Assembly: GCF_018343695.1 (NCBI RefSeq)
Contig: NZ_JAGYPJ010000001.1
Span: 2,591,992 to 2,655,991, forward strand
DNA from: Lederbergia citrisecunda
Lineage (GTDB): Bacteria > Bacillota > Bacilli > Bacillales > Bacillaceae_C
Direction: 5' to 3'
DNA: 64,000 nucleotides
The notes under the pieces are model-generated. The model ran no database searches. It worked only from the letters and a program-made list of their open reading frames with translations, and was not told the DNA's origin. Position 1 is the first letter of the stretch, and each line of letters starts with the position of its first letter. Below, piece by piece: positions 44,835-54,168 of this stretch. The translations under genes were made by a program, and so were the position numbers.

Positions 44835-45692
44835 TTATTTGATATATTCGTTACTTACTAATGCATCATCAATTGCGTTGGTAGGTATGGTAAATTCCAA
44901 CACGCCCATAGCGCCTGGAGCGGCTTCATATTTATTAAATACAATGATAAGTTTGCCTTCATCGTTAATATAAAAGCTTTGATCTTTGGCAATGGTTTTA
45001 AAGCCCATTTCATCATCCAACCAATAAACCTTGTTGGGATCCGCCTTCATTTGCTGTTTCATCTGTACCTTAATATTTTCGCTTATCAGGTTAATATAGC
45101 TTTCATCTTTAAATAAACTTGGCAAAGTAATCAAAAGTTGATTTTTCTTGTCAATCGTATCATAAGTATATTCTGAGTAAGAGTTAACCGTGCTTACAAC
45201 ATATCTGCCAATGGCTAGAATCTGATTATTGTCGGTTTTGACATCATAACCGCTTTCTATACCTATATGACCTCCGCCATTTTTCTTTAAATCTTCCATT
45301 TCTGCATTGAAATCGTTGTACAGTTCTTTACTTTCTTCAAGGTATTTTTTGTTCAAGCTGGCTTCGAACGTTTTATTTTCCATGTTGGTAATTGCAGGTA
45401 CTTTTATTTCAGCGTTAGCAGTTCCCTCATCTACTTTAAATTCTGTAAAAGTTAGCACCTTGACGATCGAACCAACCAATGGCACTTCTGATAAGGCATT
45501 TGCAAAAGTGGAGCTAGTATTAATCCCTGTTATCATAATAATAGCGGCTGCTCCAACCCCAATAAAACGCCTCATCATGTTCACGTGTCTTTTCTTTTTT
45601 TGCTTGAGAGCTTTCTTCACGACGAAATCCAATTCATTAGGAATAGGTGTATTCTTATATTCATTTTTTAAAGTTTCTAATTTCTTATCCAT
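44835..45692 (-). CDS. rsiV: Anti-sigma-V factor RsiV
   Basis: 285 residues, the same length as Bacillus subtilis RsiV. A short cytoplasmic sigma-binding N-terminus (about 1-42) precedes one membrane helix (FIGVGAAAIIMITGINTSST), then an extracellular DUF4163/DUF3298 domain. In B. subtilis this domain binds lysozyme and is then cleaved to free SigV. The start overlaps the sigV stop by one base (TAATG). It is the second gene of the sigV-rsiV operon. Confidence 0.9.
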   Translation of the reverse strand: MDKKLETLKNEYKNTPIPNELDFVVKKALKQKKKRHVNMMRRFIGVGAAAIIMITGINTSSTFANALSEVPLVGSIVKVLTFTEFKVDEGTANAEIKVPAITNMENKTFEASLNKKYLEESKELYNDFNAEMEDLKKNGGGHIGIESGYDVKTDNNQILAIGRYVVSTVNSYSEYTYDTIDKKNQLLITLPSLFKDESYINLISENIKVQMKQQMKADPNKVYWLDDEMGFKTIAKDQSFYINDEGKLIIVFNKYEAAPGAMGVLEFTIPTNAIDDALVSNEYIK

Positions 45693-46189
45693 TATATTAA
45701 TTCCTCCTCAGTGATTGTTATGCGTAATAACTTCAATCCTCTATAAAGCCGTGTTTTTACTGTATTAATGTTTTCATCTACAATTTCCGCAATTTCCTCA
45801 ATTTTTATATCTTCAAAGAAGCGCAAAATAATAACGGTTTTATACTGAAGTGGTAATTCATCTAAAGCTTTGTGAAGATCAATATCCTTGTATTCATCTT
45901 CTTTACCTTGTCTTAAATATTCAATGGTTTGATCATCTACAAGTGTTAGTTTCTTTTGTTTCCTTAGAAAATCGATGGCTGTACGAACAACAATTTTATA
46001 AAACCAACTTTTTATCGAACTAGGATTTTTAATTGCTTCAATTGAGATAAGAGCTTTTTTTATTGATTCTTGGACGATATCTAATGCATCTTGTTTATTT
46101 TTTACGTAGCTAAACGCTAAACGATAAAAATCCTCTTTGTGATCATGGATACAGGTAAAGAATAGTTCATTCACATCTTTTTTCTTCAT
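45692..46189 (-). CDS. sigV: ECF RNA polymerase sigma factor SigV
   Basis: 165 residues with the two ECF domains: region 2 (about 10-75, FYRLAFSYVKNKQDALDIVQ) and region 4 (about 105-160, ILRFFEDIKIEEIAEIVDEN). Pairing with an RsiV-type protein identifies the SigV group, which controls lysozyme resistance by O-acetylation and other wall changes. An ECF-type promoter lies upstream, consistent with autoregulation. Confidence 0.9.
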   Translation of the reverse strand: MKKKDVNELFFTCIHDHKEDFYRLAFSYVKNKQDALDIVQESIKKALISIEAIKNPSSIKSWFYKIVVRTAIDFLRKQKKLTLVDDQTIEYLRQGKEDEYKDIDLHKALDELPLQYKTVIILRFFEDIKIEEIAEIVDENINTVKTRLYRGLKLLRITITEEELI

Positions 46190-46241
46190 TACTTCAAAGA
46201 GCTCCTTTTAATAAAATACATCTTATAGCTGTTACATAGTA

Positions 46242-46271
46242 TAGACGAAGAAGTACTATTAAAAAGTTTCA
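46242..46271 (-). promoter_or_regulatory. ECF-type (SigV) promoter of the sigV-rsiV operon
   Basis: On the minus strand TGAAAC (46271-46266) and CGTCTA (46247-46242), 18 bp apart; 16-17 is more usual for ECF promoters. It lies 53 bp upstream of the sigV start. Confidence 0.65.
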
Positions 46272-46426
46272 TTAGGATATGAAAGCAGATATTATGTAAT
46301 AAAAACCAAAATTCATGTATTGATGAGATTTTTCTTTCGATCTTCATCCTAATTTCTTTATTCCAAACAAATATATTTTTATAAACACCGATAGTTTATT
46401 TCAAATTTCATTAGTCTATGGTCTAT

Positions 46427-46484
46427 AAAAACGACAAATGCCCTTTCTCCTGATTTATGAAAAAAGGGCATTTGTCGTTTTTTT
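46427..46484. terminator. Very strong terminator without an adjacent gene
   Basis: A perfect 20-bp stem (46427-46446 with 46463-46482) followed by T on both sides. No gene ends just upstream on the plus strand, so it may end a lost or unrecognised transcript. A short reading frame over it is noise. Confidence 0.8.
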
Positions 46485-46632
46485 ATTATTTTTTTATTTA
46501 AACCTAAACAACTTTTGCAGAACAAAAAATCGACAAATAAGCATTGATATAGAAGAAGAAAACGAGATTCATTCCCATAGTGATTCTATTATTATTCGTT
46601 TCTTTCAAAAAATCCTGAAGAAACTCAAATAG

Positions 46633-47242
46633 ACTCTTGCTGTTCCACGGCAGAATCAAGATCAATGACTTCCACTGGTCGCTGTGTTAGCGAATTAGTC
46701 TAGCTAGTACTTAAAAATAATGGTTGTATGTTTGGAAAGTTCTTCAAGGGAACAACATGGCAAATCTTTATTCATATTCAAGAGATTTGGATATCTCCCT
46801 TACTAAGGGATGGAAAGCCATTCACTTTCTTGTTTATGTTTTTAAGTAACACTTATTCATTCATGCCTTAGAAATAACAAAATCAAATGCTCATGTAGTT
46901 GCTTATACTGGCTATATTGAACACTTCCAACCTTATTAAACGACGACTAAACAACAACTCCTTCAATGTAAATTTGTAACAGGTATAAATGTATTGCTGG
47001 CTCTTTAACCAAATAGACGTTCAAAAAAATCATAAAGTTTGCCTTTTTAAAAAAAATGTACTATTGAATAGGCATTCGCAACTTTTCTTATTCATGAAAC
47101 TAAATGGATAGGTGGCCACGTCTATGTAAAGAGACTGTTTTTAATAATAAATTATTTGTGACGTTGCTGGGTGAAACACTAATGAAGAAGTTTTAAAGAT
47201 TATTAGAGATATTTATTATGTTAGTTCAGGAGTTACATTTCT
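46633..47242. other. Gene-poor decayed region
   Basis: No intact gene. Many stops in all frames. One 30-residue stretch from 46758 on the plus strand (SRDLDISLTKGWKAIHFLVY) vaguely recalls the LDKAWxxIHFLLTG segment of DUF1877/YfbM proteins, which suggests a dead gene; this match is weak. Confidence 0.35.
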
Positions 47243-47332
47243 AGAATAGATGGATTAAAAGCTTTAGCAGCACTATTTGTCATTGCATATCTTTTATATT
47301 CTGTTGGCAATAGGCGAATCCCTCGGAGTTAA
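47243..47332 (+). pseudogene. Remnant of an acyltransferase-3 (OatA-like) N-terminus
   Basis: Thirty codons, closed by TAA, read RIDGLKALAALFVIAYLLYS, the membrane start typical of OatA-type O-acetyltransferases. In B. subtilis oatA follows sigV-rsiV and is its main lysozyme-resistance target. Here only the N-terminal helix is left, between sigV and pdaC. There is no start codon or ribosome site. Confidence 0.6.
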
Positions 47333-47556
47333 AATCTTTTGTTTAATGAGGTGGGAAAACTACCATTTTATCTATAAAAGGAGGTCTGTAAACAATATGT
47401 TTGCGCCAATTTGGGATTGTATGGGCTTGAAGTCTACTTCCAGTTGCCAAACATAATCATGGGTCTTGATTTATAACGTTCGAATAAAGTTACCCAATGA
47501 AAATGAAGATATGAAATTTATTTAACAATAATAGTTATTGTATTAATTCACAGGTG

Positions 47557-47594
47557 CAAAATCTAAAACATTATGTAGTAGATTTTGTATTTTT
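47557..47594 (+). terminator. Terminator upstream of pdaC
   Basis: CAAAATCT (47557-47564) pairs with AGATTTTG (47580-47587), then TATTTTTT. It lies 44 bp before the pdaC start, so it probably terminated the lost acyltransferase gene. Confidence 0.6.
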
Positions 47595-47637
47595 TCATGT
47601 ATATCACCAAGAATTTTACGAGAGGTAGTGAATTTGT

Positions 47638-49101
47638 GTGAGCTTTATAAAACGGATCAAATGGCCAGGATGGATTGTTCTAATTTTATTAGTCGTAGTA
47701 ATAATAAGTGCAATCTATCAATCTATTGATATAAAATCTGTCATTGCAAACAATAAAAAATTAAAAAATACAAGTATCACAACCGTATATAATCATAATG
47801 TGAGTGAATTCCCAGGATTAAAATTACAAACAAAAACAGAAGAAACAAAAAAATATACTTTGTCCATCAGTTTACCAACAACAGAGAGTGAAATAGTCAA
47901 TACCCCTATCAAAAAATGGATTGAACATCAAAAAAAAGAATTTATGGAAGAAATAAAACAAAATGACGATTATTTAGGGAATGGGGATGCGGCACATTTA
48001 AATATTCAAGTAGATACAGAGAAAATTACTGATGAAATATATAGCCTTTTATTTACTCTTTACCGATATACAGGGGATGCAAATAGACTGCAAACCATTA
48101 AGCCATTTACAGTAGATATGAAACAAAATAAAATCTTACGATTAAACGATATCCTAAAATTGAATGATGAAGCTTCAAAAGAAATTCAAACACTGATTAC
48201 AGAAGAATTAAAAAAAGATAAAGATTTGAACTTTGATATTATGGAAGATATGTTTAACAAAACATTAGAACGATTGGAAGATTTGAAATGGACAATAAGC
48301 AAGGAAGATTTGACGATTTACTTTGATGCGAAGGAAATCTCCTCTGGAACTGTAGGAGTAATAAAAGTGGAAATTCCTTTTGAAAAATTGGAATCATACA
48401 TAAATGACAGTAGATTAATGAAAGAGCAAGAGCCTAAACACGAGCAAGATGAAGAAGAGAAAATAGAAAAAGGAATAAAAGAACTTGACCCAAACAGAAA
48501 ATATATCGCACTTACTTTTGATGATGGACCAAGTCCAAAAGTAACTCCACGAGTGTTAGAGGTTTTAAAGCAATATGATGCAAAAGCAACCTTTTTTATG
48601 TTAGGTAACCAAGTGGAATCCTATCCTACAGTTGCAGAACAGGTAGCTAAGGCTGGTCATGAAATTGCTAGTCATTCTAATAGTCACCCCGACCTAACTA
48701 AATTAAGTAATGAAGCGATGAAACAGGAATTTTACGAAAGTAGCAATAAAATCGAAAAAGCTACTGGAAAAAAGCCTACACTATTTCGTCCACCTTATGG
48801 GGCATATAATGATAATGTTATGAACTATGCAAATAATAATCGTTATTCCATTATACTATGGTCTGTTGATTCACTAGATTGGAAGAGTCGTAACGCTTCT
48901 GCTGTAATTGATACTGTAACACGAGATGTAACAAATGGTTCAATCGTATTATTGCACGATATTCATGCATCAACCGCGGACGCTTTACCGCAGCTGTTAG
49001 CATCATTAAAGAATCAGGGTTACCAGTTCATTACAGTATCGGAGCTTCTTAATCTGCAAAAAGAGAGTGGTGTTGGTCCACATTTTGGAAAAGTTTCTTA
49101 A
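47638..49101 (+). CDS. pdaC: Peptidoglycan N-acetylmuramic acid deacetylase PdaC-like
   Basis: 487 residues: an N-terminal membrane anchor (about 10-27), an extracellular DUF4163/DUF3298 (RsiV-like) region to about 265, and a NodB deacetylase domain from about 282. The NodB motifs are complete: LTFDDGPSP, SHSNSHPDL (zinc His-x3-His), RPPYGAYND and LLHDIH. B. subtilis PdaC has the same layout and de-N-acetylates MurNAc, giving lysozyme resistance. The GTG start at 47638 follows AGAGGTAG. No ECF promoter is visible upstream. Confidence 0.88.
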   Translation: MSFIKRIKWPGWIVLILLVVVIISAIYQSIDIKSVIANNKKLKNTSITTVYNHNVSEFPGLKLQTKTEETKKYTLSISLPTTESEIVNTPIKKWIEHQKKEFMEEIKQNDDYLGNGDAAHLNIQVDTEKITDEIYSLLFTLYRYTGDANRLQTIKPFTVDMKQNKILRLNDILKLNDEASKEIQTLITEELKKDKDLNFDIMEDMFNKTLERLEDLKWTISKEDLTIYFDAKEISSGTVGVIKVEIPFEKLESYINDSRLMKEQEPKHEQDEEEKIEKGIKELDPNRKYIALTFDDGPSPKVTPRVLEVLKQYDAKATFFMLGNQVESYPTVAEQVAKAGHEIASHSNSHPDLTKLSNEAMKQEFYESSNKIEKATGKKPTLFRPPYGAYNDNVMNYANNNRYSIILWSVDSLDWKSRNASAVIDTVTRDVTNGSIVLLHDIHASTADALPQLLASLKNQGYQFITVSELLNLQKESGVGPHFGKVS

Positions 49102-49375
49102 TTTATAAATATGACTGTTCAATAGTATATTCATTTATGGTTGGATAAACATTGGTAGCAAAACATGTAAAAGATAGAAATGCATTAAATTACTAATAAG
49201 ATCTGTCATGGAATAATTAGATTGGTTAAAAAAGATAGCTTCTATCCACTAAATACAAATTCATACTAAAATAATATTTTGTTCAAAGATGTATACAGAG
49301 AATATTTCCACTACAATTCTAATTAATACTACTATCACAGGCCTTAAATGTGTTATTAAGGAATAAATTGTTTAG

Positions 49376-49540
49376 AAAATAAGGGATAGTGGCTCTCCAA
49401 AAATCTCTTTAATCGGTATACAAGAAGCAAACTATAGCTTAGCTACTGCTGCGGGATTATTTAAATCATTGATTGCCTTAGTGCTTATAGTGACAGCAAA
49501 TAAGATTGTTAAGAAATTTGGAGAAGATGGACTATGGTGA
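49376..49540 (+). pseudogene. C-terminal remnant of an LplB-type ABC permease
   Basis: The open stretch ends in EANYSLATAAGLFKSLIALV ... NKIVKKFGEDGLW and TGA, which matches the conserved C-terminus of LplB/YteP-type permeases. Everything before the last helix is missing and a stop lies at 49373. It runs into the ribosome site of the lplC-like gene, as in intact lplB-lplC operons. Confidence 0.75.
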
Positions 49541-49550
49541 GGTGAAAAAA

Positions 49551-50432
49551 ATGATACATATGTCTAGGGGTGAAAAGTTATTTTCACTTTTTAATTATTT
49601 ATTTATGATTGTGCTGCTGATATTGATGTTATATCCTTTTTGGTATTTAATGATGGGTTCGATAAGTGATGCTAAATTAGCTGCAGGAGGAGGATTATTC
49701 CTTATTCCCGCCGGATTTTCCTTAGATGCCTATAAAGCAATATTAAGTAACTCATCATTTTTAAGCAGTCTAAAAACAACAGTAATTGTTACGCTTGCCG
49801 GCACGTTTCTAGGAACATTTTTCACTGCAACTACCGCCTATGCAATTTCTAAAAAGCGCTTAAGAGGCGGGGGGCTCGTTTCATTCTTAATCTTATTTAC
49901 AATGCTATTTAATGGCGGATTGGTGCCTAGCTATTTATTGGTAAAAATGCTAAATATGATGAATACAATTTGGGCCTTGATTCTCCCCAATTTATTAAGT
50001 GCATTTAATATTTTTGTAATGAGAAGTTTTTTTAAAGGAATACCTGATACGCTTGAGGAAGCAGCAAAAATTGATGGTGCTAATGATTTAACGATATTTT
50101 TTAAGATCGTATTGCCGTTATCAAAACCGGTATTAGCTACAATTGGTTTATTTATAGCTGTTTTCTACTGGAATGACTTTTTTTCGACCATCCTTTATAT
50201 CTCCGATAAGGAGAAGTGGCAACTTCAGGCATTTTTAAGAGATATCATTAGCAACACTGCACAAGTAGTTAAGTCATCAAGTGGAGTTGGGATGGGGATG
50301 CAAAGTAGTGTATCTGAATTTACGGTAAGAATGGCCTCAATCATTGTGGCTACAACTCCTATATTAATAGTATATCCTTTTCTACAAAAACATTTTGCTA
50401 AAGGTGCTATGATAGGGTCTATAAAAGGGTGA
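49551..50432 (+). CDS. Carbohydrate ABC transporter permease (LplC/YtcP-like)
   Basis: 293 residues from ATG 49551, with GAGGTG six bases upstream. Six helices, the EAA loop EEAAKIDGANDLTIFFKIVL and the KGAMIGSIKG end identify the LplC group of CUT1 permeases. The partner permease is only a remnant upstream, and no binding-protein gene follows (a terminator is at 50535). The protein is therefore an orphan and probably non-functional as a transporter unless another system supplies partners. Confidence 0.88.
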   Translation: MIHMSRGEKLFSLFNYLFMIVLLILMLYPFWYLMMGSISDAKLAAGGGLFLIPAGFSLDAYKAILSNSSFLSSLKTTVIVTLAGTFLGTFFTATTAYAISKKRLRGGGLVSFLILFTMLFNGGLVPSYLLVKMLNMMNTIWALILPNLLSAFNIFVMRSFFKGIPDTLEEAAKIDGANDLTIFFKIVLPLSKPVLATIGLFIAVFYWNDFFSTILYISDKEKWQLQAFLRDIISNTAQVVKSSSGVGMGMQSSVSEFTVRMASIIVATTPILIVYPFLQKHFAKGAMIGSIKG

Positions 50433-50534
50433 GTGAGTTTACATCATACTTATTAATACCGCTTATTTGAGGATGATCACTTTACCCATTAATCCCCCTT
50501 TTTAGAGCTGTTGACAAACTAATAGAATTTTTTT

Positions 50535-50570
50535 AACCTGTGTAGATTTTATTCTATACAGGTTTTTTAT
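50535..50570 (+). terminator. Rho-independent terminator of the lplC-like gene
   Basis: AACCTGTGTAGA and TCTATACAGGTT pair over 12 bp with one wobble, then TTTTTTATT. Confidence 0.85.
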
Positions 50571-50656
50571 TGGGGGGATATTTATGATGGGTGGTAATTA
50601 CTTATAATGTCGGTTTATCTCCTAAAGATATCGAAGTGATTATTCGTCAATAACAG

Positions 50657-50688
50657 AAAACCTCCTAGCTGCAAAAATAGCAAGGAGG
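50657..50688 (-). terminator. Rho-independent terminator of the hydroxyacid dehydrogenase gene
   Basis: CCTCCT and AGGAGG pair (with GCT/AGC inside), then TTTTCTGTT on the minus strand. Confidence 0.65.
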
Positions 50689-50706
50689 GTGATTTCGCCT
50701 TATTTC

Positions 50707-51669
50707 CTATTGATTAACAATATTTACAGTATTTCCTTTAATAAAGCTTTGTACATTGTTCACCGCAATTTCCATTAAACGTTCACGCGCTTCCTTTGTC
50801 GCCCATGCAATATGTGGAGTAATGATACAATTACTTGCTGATAAAAGCGGATTGTCAGCAGCTGGTGGTTCGGTAGACAGAACATCTACCGCCGCCCCTG
50901 CAAGACGTCCTTCATTCAATGCATGTGCCAATGCTTGTTCATCAATTAACGGTCCCCTAGATGTGTTAATCAAAAACGCGGATTTCTTCAATAAAGTAAT
51001 TTTTTCGGCGTTGATCAATTTTTCTGTAGCCGGTGTCAACGGACAGTGAAGGCTAACAACATCGGACCTTTCCATTAATTCCTCAAGTTCTACCCATTCT
51101 ACCCCAGACACTTCAGGAGGAGTTGGACGTCCGCTTCCAACAGCTAATACACGCATCCCAAACGCTTGGGCAATCTGCGCTGTCTGCCTGCCAATTCTCC
51201 CTAATCCAATCAAACCAATCGTTTTGTCAGCTAGCTCGATCAGCGGGGATTTTGTAAAAGAAAAATCAATACTCCGCGTCCATTCCCCTTCATGAACAGC
51301 ATCACTATGCCGCCCTACATGGTGGCATAGTTCTAAAAGCAAAGCAAATACTAATTGAGCCACTGATTGCGTACTATAGGTTGGCACATTCGTAACGATA
51401 ATCCCTCGTTCTTTCGCAGCCTCAGTATCAATAATATTATAGCCAGTCGCAAGTACACCAATATATTGCAAATTTGGTAATGCTGATATGGTCTCTCTCG
51501 TCATTGGCGTTTTATTCGTCAGCACGATCTGCGCATCGGCTGATCTCGGAATAATCTCATCTGCATTCGTTCGATCATAGATTGTTACATTCCCAAAACT
51601 TTCTAAACCTTTCCAGTCCAAATCACCTGGATTTAATGTATAACCATCTAATACTACTATGTTTCGCAC
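50707..51669 (-). CDS. D-2-hydroxyacid dehydrogenase (glycerate dehydrogenase-like)
   Basis: 320 residues. NAD-binding loop GLIGLGRIGRQTA, the substrate Arg in NTSRGPLID, the Glu in VDVLSTEPP and the catalytic His in ITPHIAW are all present, the full active site of this family. It interconverts 2-keto acids and D-2-hydroxy acids; hydroxypyruvate/glycerate is the closest match by overall pattern. The GTG start 51669 follows GGGAGAG. It is monocistronic. Confidence 0.9.
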   Translation of the reverse strand: MRNIVVLDGYTLNPGDLDWKGLESFGNVTIYDRTNADEIIPRSADAQIVLTNKTPMTRETISALPNLQYIGVLATGYNIIDTEAAKERGIIVTNVPTYSTQSVAQLVFALLLELCHHVGRHSDAVHEGEWTRSIDFSFTKSPLIELADKTIGLIGLGRIGRQTAQIAQAFGMRVLAVGSGRPTPPEVSGVEWVELEELMERSDVVSLHCPLTPATEKLINAEKITLLKKSAFLINTSRGPLIDEQALAHALNEGRLAGAAVDVLSTEPPAADNPLLSASNCIITPHIAWATKEARERLMEIAVNNVQSFIKGNTVNIVNQ

Positions 51670-51844
51670 CTTATCTCTCCCACCTTTATGTATTACGTTC
51701 CTCTTTATATATTATACAACGAGGGTAGATGGAGCGAATTATATCTGTGACACAAATCCATCTCATTTTTTTTATGAAATCTTGATTACTAACTGCGTAT
51801 AATTCAAGAAGGAGCTTTACAAACCCTTCAGTCTCACACGATCA

Positions 51845-52068
51845 ATATGTGTCTTTTTAATATCTTTACTCACATTTGAATATTTTTGCAGTTTTGCATA
51901 AAATTGATCGACTTCATCAATCGATAATAAATTAAAGTGATGCAAGTAATAAGCTTCGTTTAATCACTTTTACATTTGATGATCGAACGGTTACTTTTTA
52001 GAGTACATCTATTACTGAAGATGATATGGGATTTATATAGGAAATCATGGTCGATTTCAATCACATTT
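51845..52068 (-). pseudogene. Decayed copy of a NERD gene 3' part
   Basis: Nearly identical in order to 54732-54983, the last third of the intact NERD gene, but with a deletion of about 28 bases and scattered changes. The similarity continues into flanking sequence, with TTTATATATTATACAAC at 51703 and 54479. It lies 2.9 kb from its parent in the same orientation. Confidence 0.85.
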
Positions 52069-52107
52069 TTGATCGGTTGGGGTCTGACCCTCATCTCTCG
52101 CATGATT

Positions 52108-52150
52108 TTGTAAAAATATTAAAGGTGGTGGAAAACTACTCCCACCACCT
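52108..52150 (-). terminator. Rho-independent terminator of the MFS gene
   Basis: AGGTGGTGG and CCACCACCT form a perfect 9-bp stem; TTTAATATTTTT follows on the minus strand. Confidence 0.8.
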
Positions 52151-52191
52151 CAACTTTACATCGATAAAATTGTTAAACCTGTTCTCCTAAT

Positions 52192-53358
52192 TCAATCACT
52201 TACCAATACAGGAGCAGGATCTTTTTTAGTGTTAAAATAAACTAAGCCGGCGATGCCGATAAAGGTGAAAGCAGCCATGATAAAGTATAAAGTTGCGCCT
52301 CCATAAGCGTCAAAGATAAAGCCACCTGCCAAGGAACCAATAATTCCCGTAACGCCAAAGACAATGAGCATAAAAACCATATGTCCAGTAGCCTGCATCT
52401 CTGTCGGAAGACGTTTGTACAAATACTCAATCGCCCCCATAAAGAAAATCGCATAACAAACTCCATGCAAAACCTGGACCACGATCAGGTGAAGCGGATT
52501 GGAAATAAAGCCAATGACGATCCAACGGCCCATATATAGAAATCCCGAAAGGATAATATATTGAATCGGTTTTTGGGGACGAAACCAAACGGTCGCTGTA
52601 AAAAACATAATCGCCTCACTCGCTACGGCCATAAACCATAACCAACCCACGAGTGTCTCATCTCCGCCAATATCAAATAAATACAAACTAATAAAGCTGT
52701 CATTCATACGATGAGTAAGGGAAATAAACGAAACGAGTAAGAAAAAAAGCAATAAAGTCGGGTTTTTAAAAAAAGCACCCATCTGTTTAAAGTCCATTTT
52801 TTTGGTTCCTGTTTTCGCATCTGTCAGCCGCAAGCTTAACAAAAACGTAATGGCCCCTAGGAAAATCATTGGAAAAGCAATGTATTGAATTCCTATCTTG
52901 GCGAATAAGAACCCGCTCAAAAGAGAAACTAAGGCAAATCCCACTGCCGCCCATGAACGAATCGAGCCAAAAGACACTCCGTTTTGGTCCGCAAGTCGTT
53001 TCGTTAAATTTTCCGATAGAGGAAAAAGAGCATTATAAAAAAGATAAAAGAAAGAACCAGCAACAAAAATCCAAGCAATATGGGAAAGCTGGAAAATCCA
53101 CACAAGACCGAGAACACTTCCGAAGAGCACCACGTTTACAATCTTTTTTACCGTTTTGTATTTATCGCTTAACAGTCCCCAAAACGGCTGTCCGAAAAGA
53201 CCGACAAATGTACCAAGCGCCAAAAACATGCCAATTTCCGAAGTGGTTAATCCCACATGCTTAAAATAAAGCGGAAAATAGCTGACAACAAAGGTGTTCA
53301 TCGCTCCTACTAAAAATAAAAATCCTTTCAAATTCCAAAATAACGGCTGTCTATTCAT
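52192..53358 (-). CDS. MFS transporter, PPP/nucleoside:H+ symporter-like
   Basis: 388 residues from ATG 53358 after AAAGGAAG; 12 hydrophobic helices. MNRQPLFWNLKGFLFLVGAM ... FPLYFKHVGLTTSEIG and the loop GQPFWGLLSDKYKTVKKI (MFS motif A) fit the MFS_1-like branch that includes YwbF and HcaT. The substrate is unknown. The gene lies between two copies of a duplicated NERD segment and next to a dead kinase gene, so it probably arrived or was rearranged with them. Confidence 0.85.
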   Translation of the reverse strand: MNRQPLFWNLKGFLFLVGAMNTFVVSYFPLYFKHVGLTTSEIGMFLALGTFVGLFGQPFWGLLSDKYKTVKKIVNVVLFGSVLGLVWIFQLSHIAWIFVAGSFFYLFYNALFPLSENLTKRLADQNGVSFGSIRSWAAVGFALVSLLSGFLFAKIGIQYIAFPMIFLGAITFLLSLRLTDAKTGTKKMDFKQMGAFFKNPTLLLFFLLVSFISLTHRMNDSFISLYLFDIGGDETLVGWLWFMAVASEAIMFFTATVWFRPQKPIQYIILSGFLYMGRWIVIGFISNPLHLIVVQVLHGVCYAIFFMGAIEYLYKRLPTEMQATGHMVFMLIVFGVTGIIGSLAGGFIFDAYGGATLYFIMAAFTFIGIAGLVYFNTKKDPAPVLVSD

Positions 53359-53617
53359 ATGTACGCTTCCTTTTCTACACAAATGTATCGTTCTTTAAAC
53401 GATTTTCTAGGATGACGAAGCTTTCACCTGTTAAATAATAGAGTGATGGAGCGCTCTTCATTAGAAAACTTAATCGTCTATCAAGCTAGCATTATCAATA
53501 TCAAGTTCAAAAAAATGGTCGCTGCTATAGTGAGCGTAAAGGCTGTTCCTTCGTGGAAGGACTTGTGTCATGTCACCATCTACTCTACTCAAGCTAGGTA
53601 AGGCAATTATGTCACTA

Positions 53618-54168
53618 TTATTCAAGAAAAGAAACGATCTGCTTTACTTTCTCCTCCGTTAATTCTCCTGAGTTATCAGATACCATAATGTCTATTTCCG
53701 GAAGATCCAAGCTTTTTTCCTAATCGCCCCAATGATCAATTTTCCATTGGCCCCAGTCCATGGCACAGCGTTCAATAATTCGCTCTTTTTGTAACTGTGT
53801 ATCTCTTAAAGTGACAAACACTACTTTTACTATAACCTCGTCTCTTGAGAGCTTAAATTCTGCCAACTTCTTGTCTAGCCATTCCTTGGTTTCAATTTCC
53901 TTCGTCTATGGACCAATCAAAATCGAGTCTAATCCGAGAATTACATTTTCCATTGCTACACCATCGTCATATCATACTCCAAGTCACGGCAATGCGCCTT
54001 ATAATATTGTGAATCTCTATCACTTGGTTAGTTCCCTGTTGATTTTTAAAATTGTTCACTTAATTTCCCGCCATCTGTATCTTTATCAAGATAAACAGCA
54101 GGAATATACCTCGAAACAGTCGTTTTTCCGGTTCCTGCAACTCCAATAACAAAAATAACTTTTGGCAT
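53618..54168 (-). pseudogene. P-loop kinase-like gene with several stop codons
   Basis: From ATG 54168 the frame reads MPKVIFVIGVAGTGKTTVSR, a P-loop (Walker A GVAGTGKTT), then breaks after about 45 codons. Downstream pieces (ENVILGLDSILIG, VIVKVVFVTLRDTQLQKERI, ...WGQWKIDHWGD) are recognisable as one protein with at least five stops and a frameshift, ending near 53618. It is a dead adenylate-kinase-like ATPase gene. The gap 53359-53617 shows nothing. Confidence 0.8.

Noticed and set aside
46438-46632. 64-codon plus-strand frame
   Set aside because: Begins inside the 20-bp terminator stem and has no ribosome site or recognisable family.
47380-47455. Short frame after AAAGGAGG at 47380
   Set aside because: Only 18 codons after an over-long spacer; lies in decayed sequence, so no gene is claimed.
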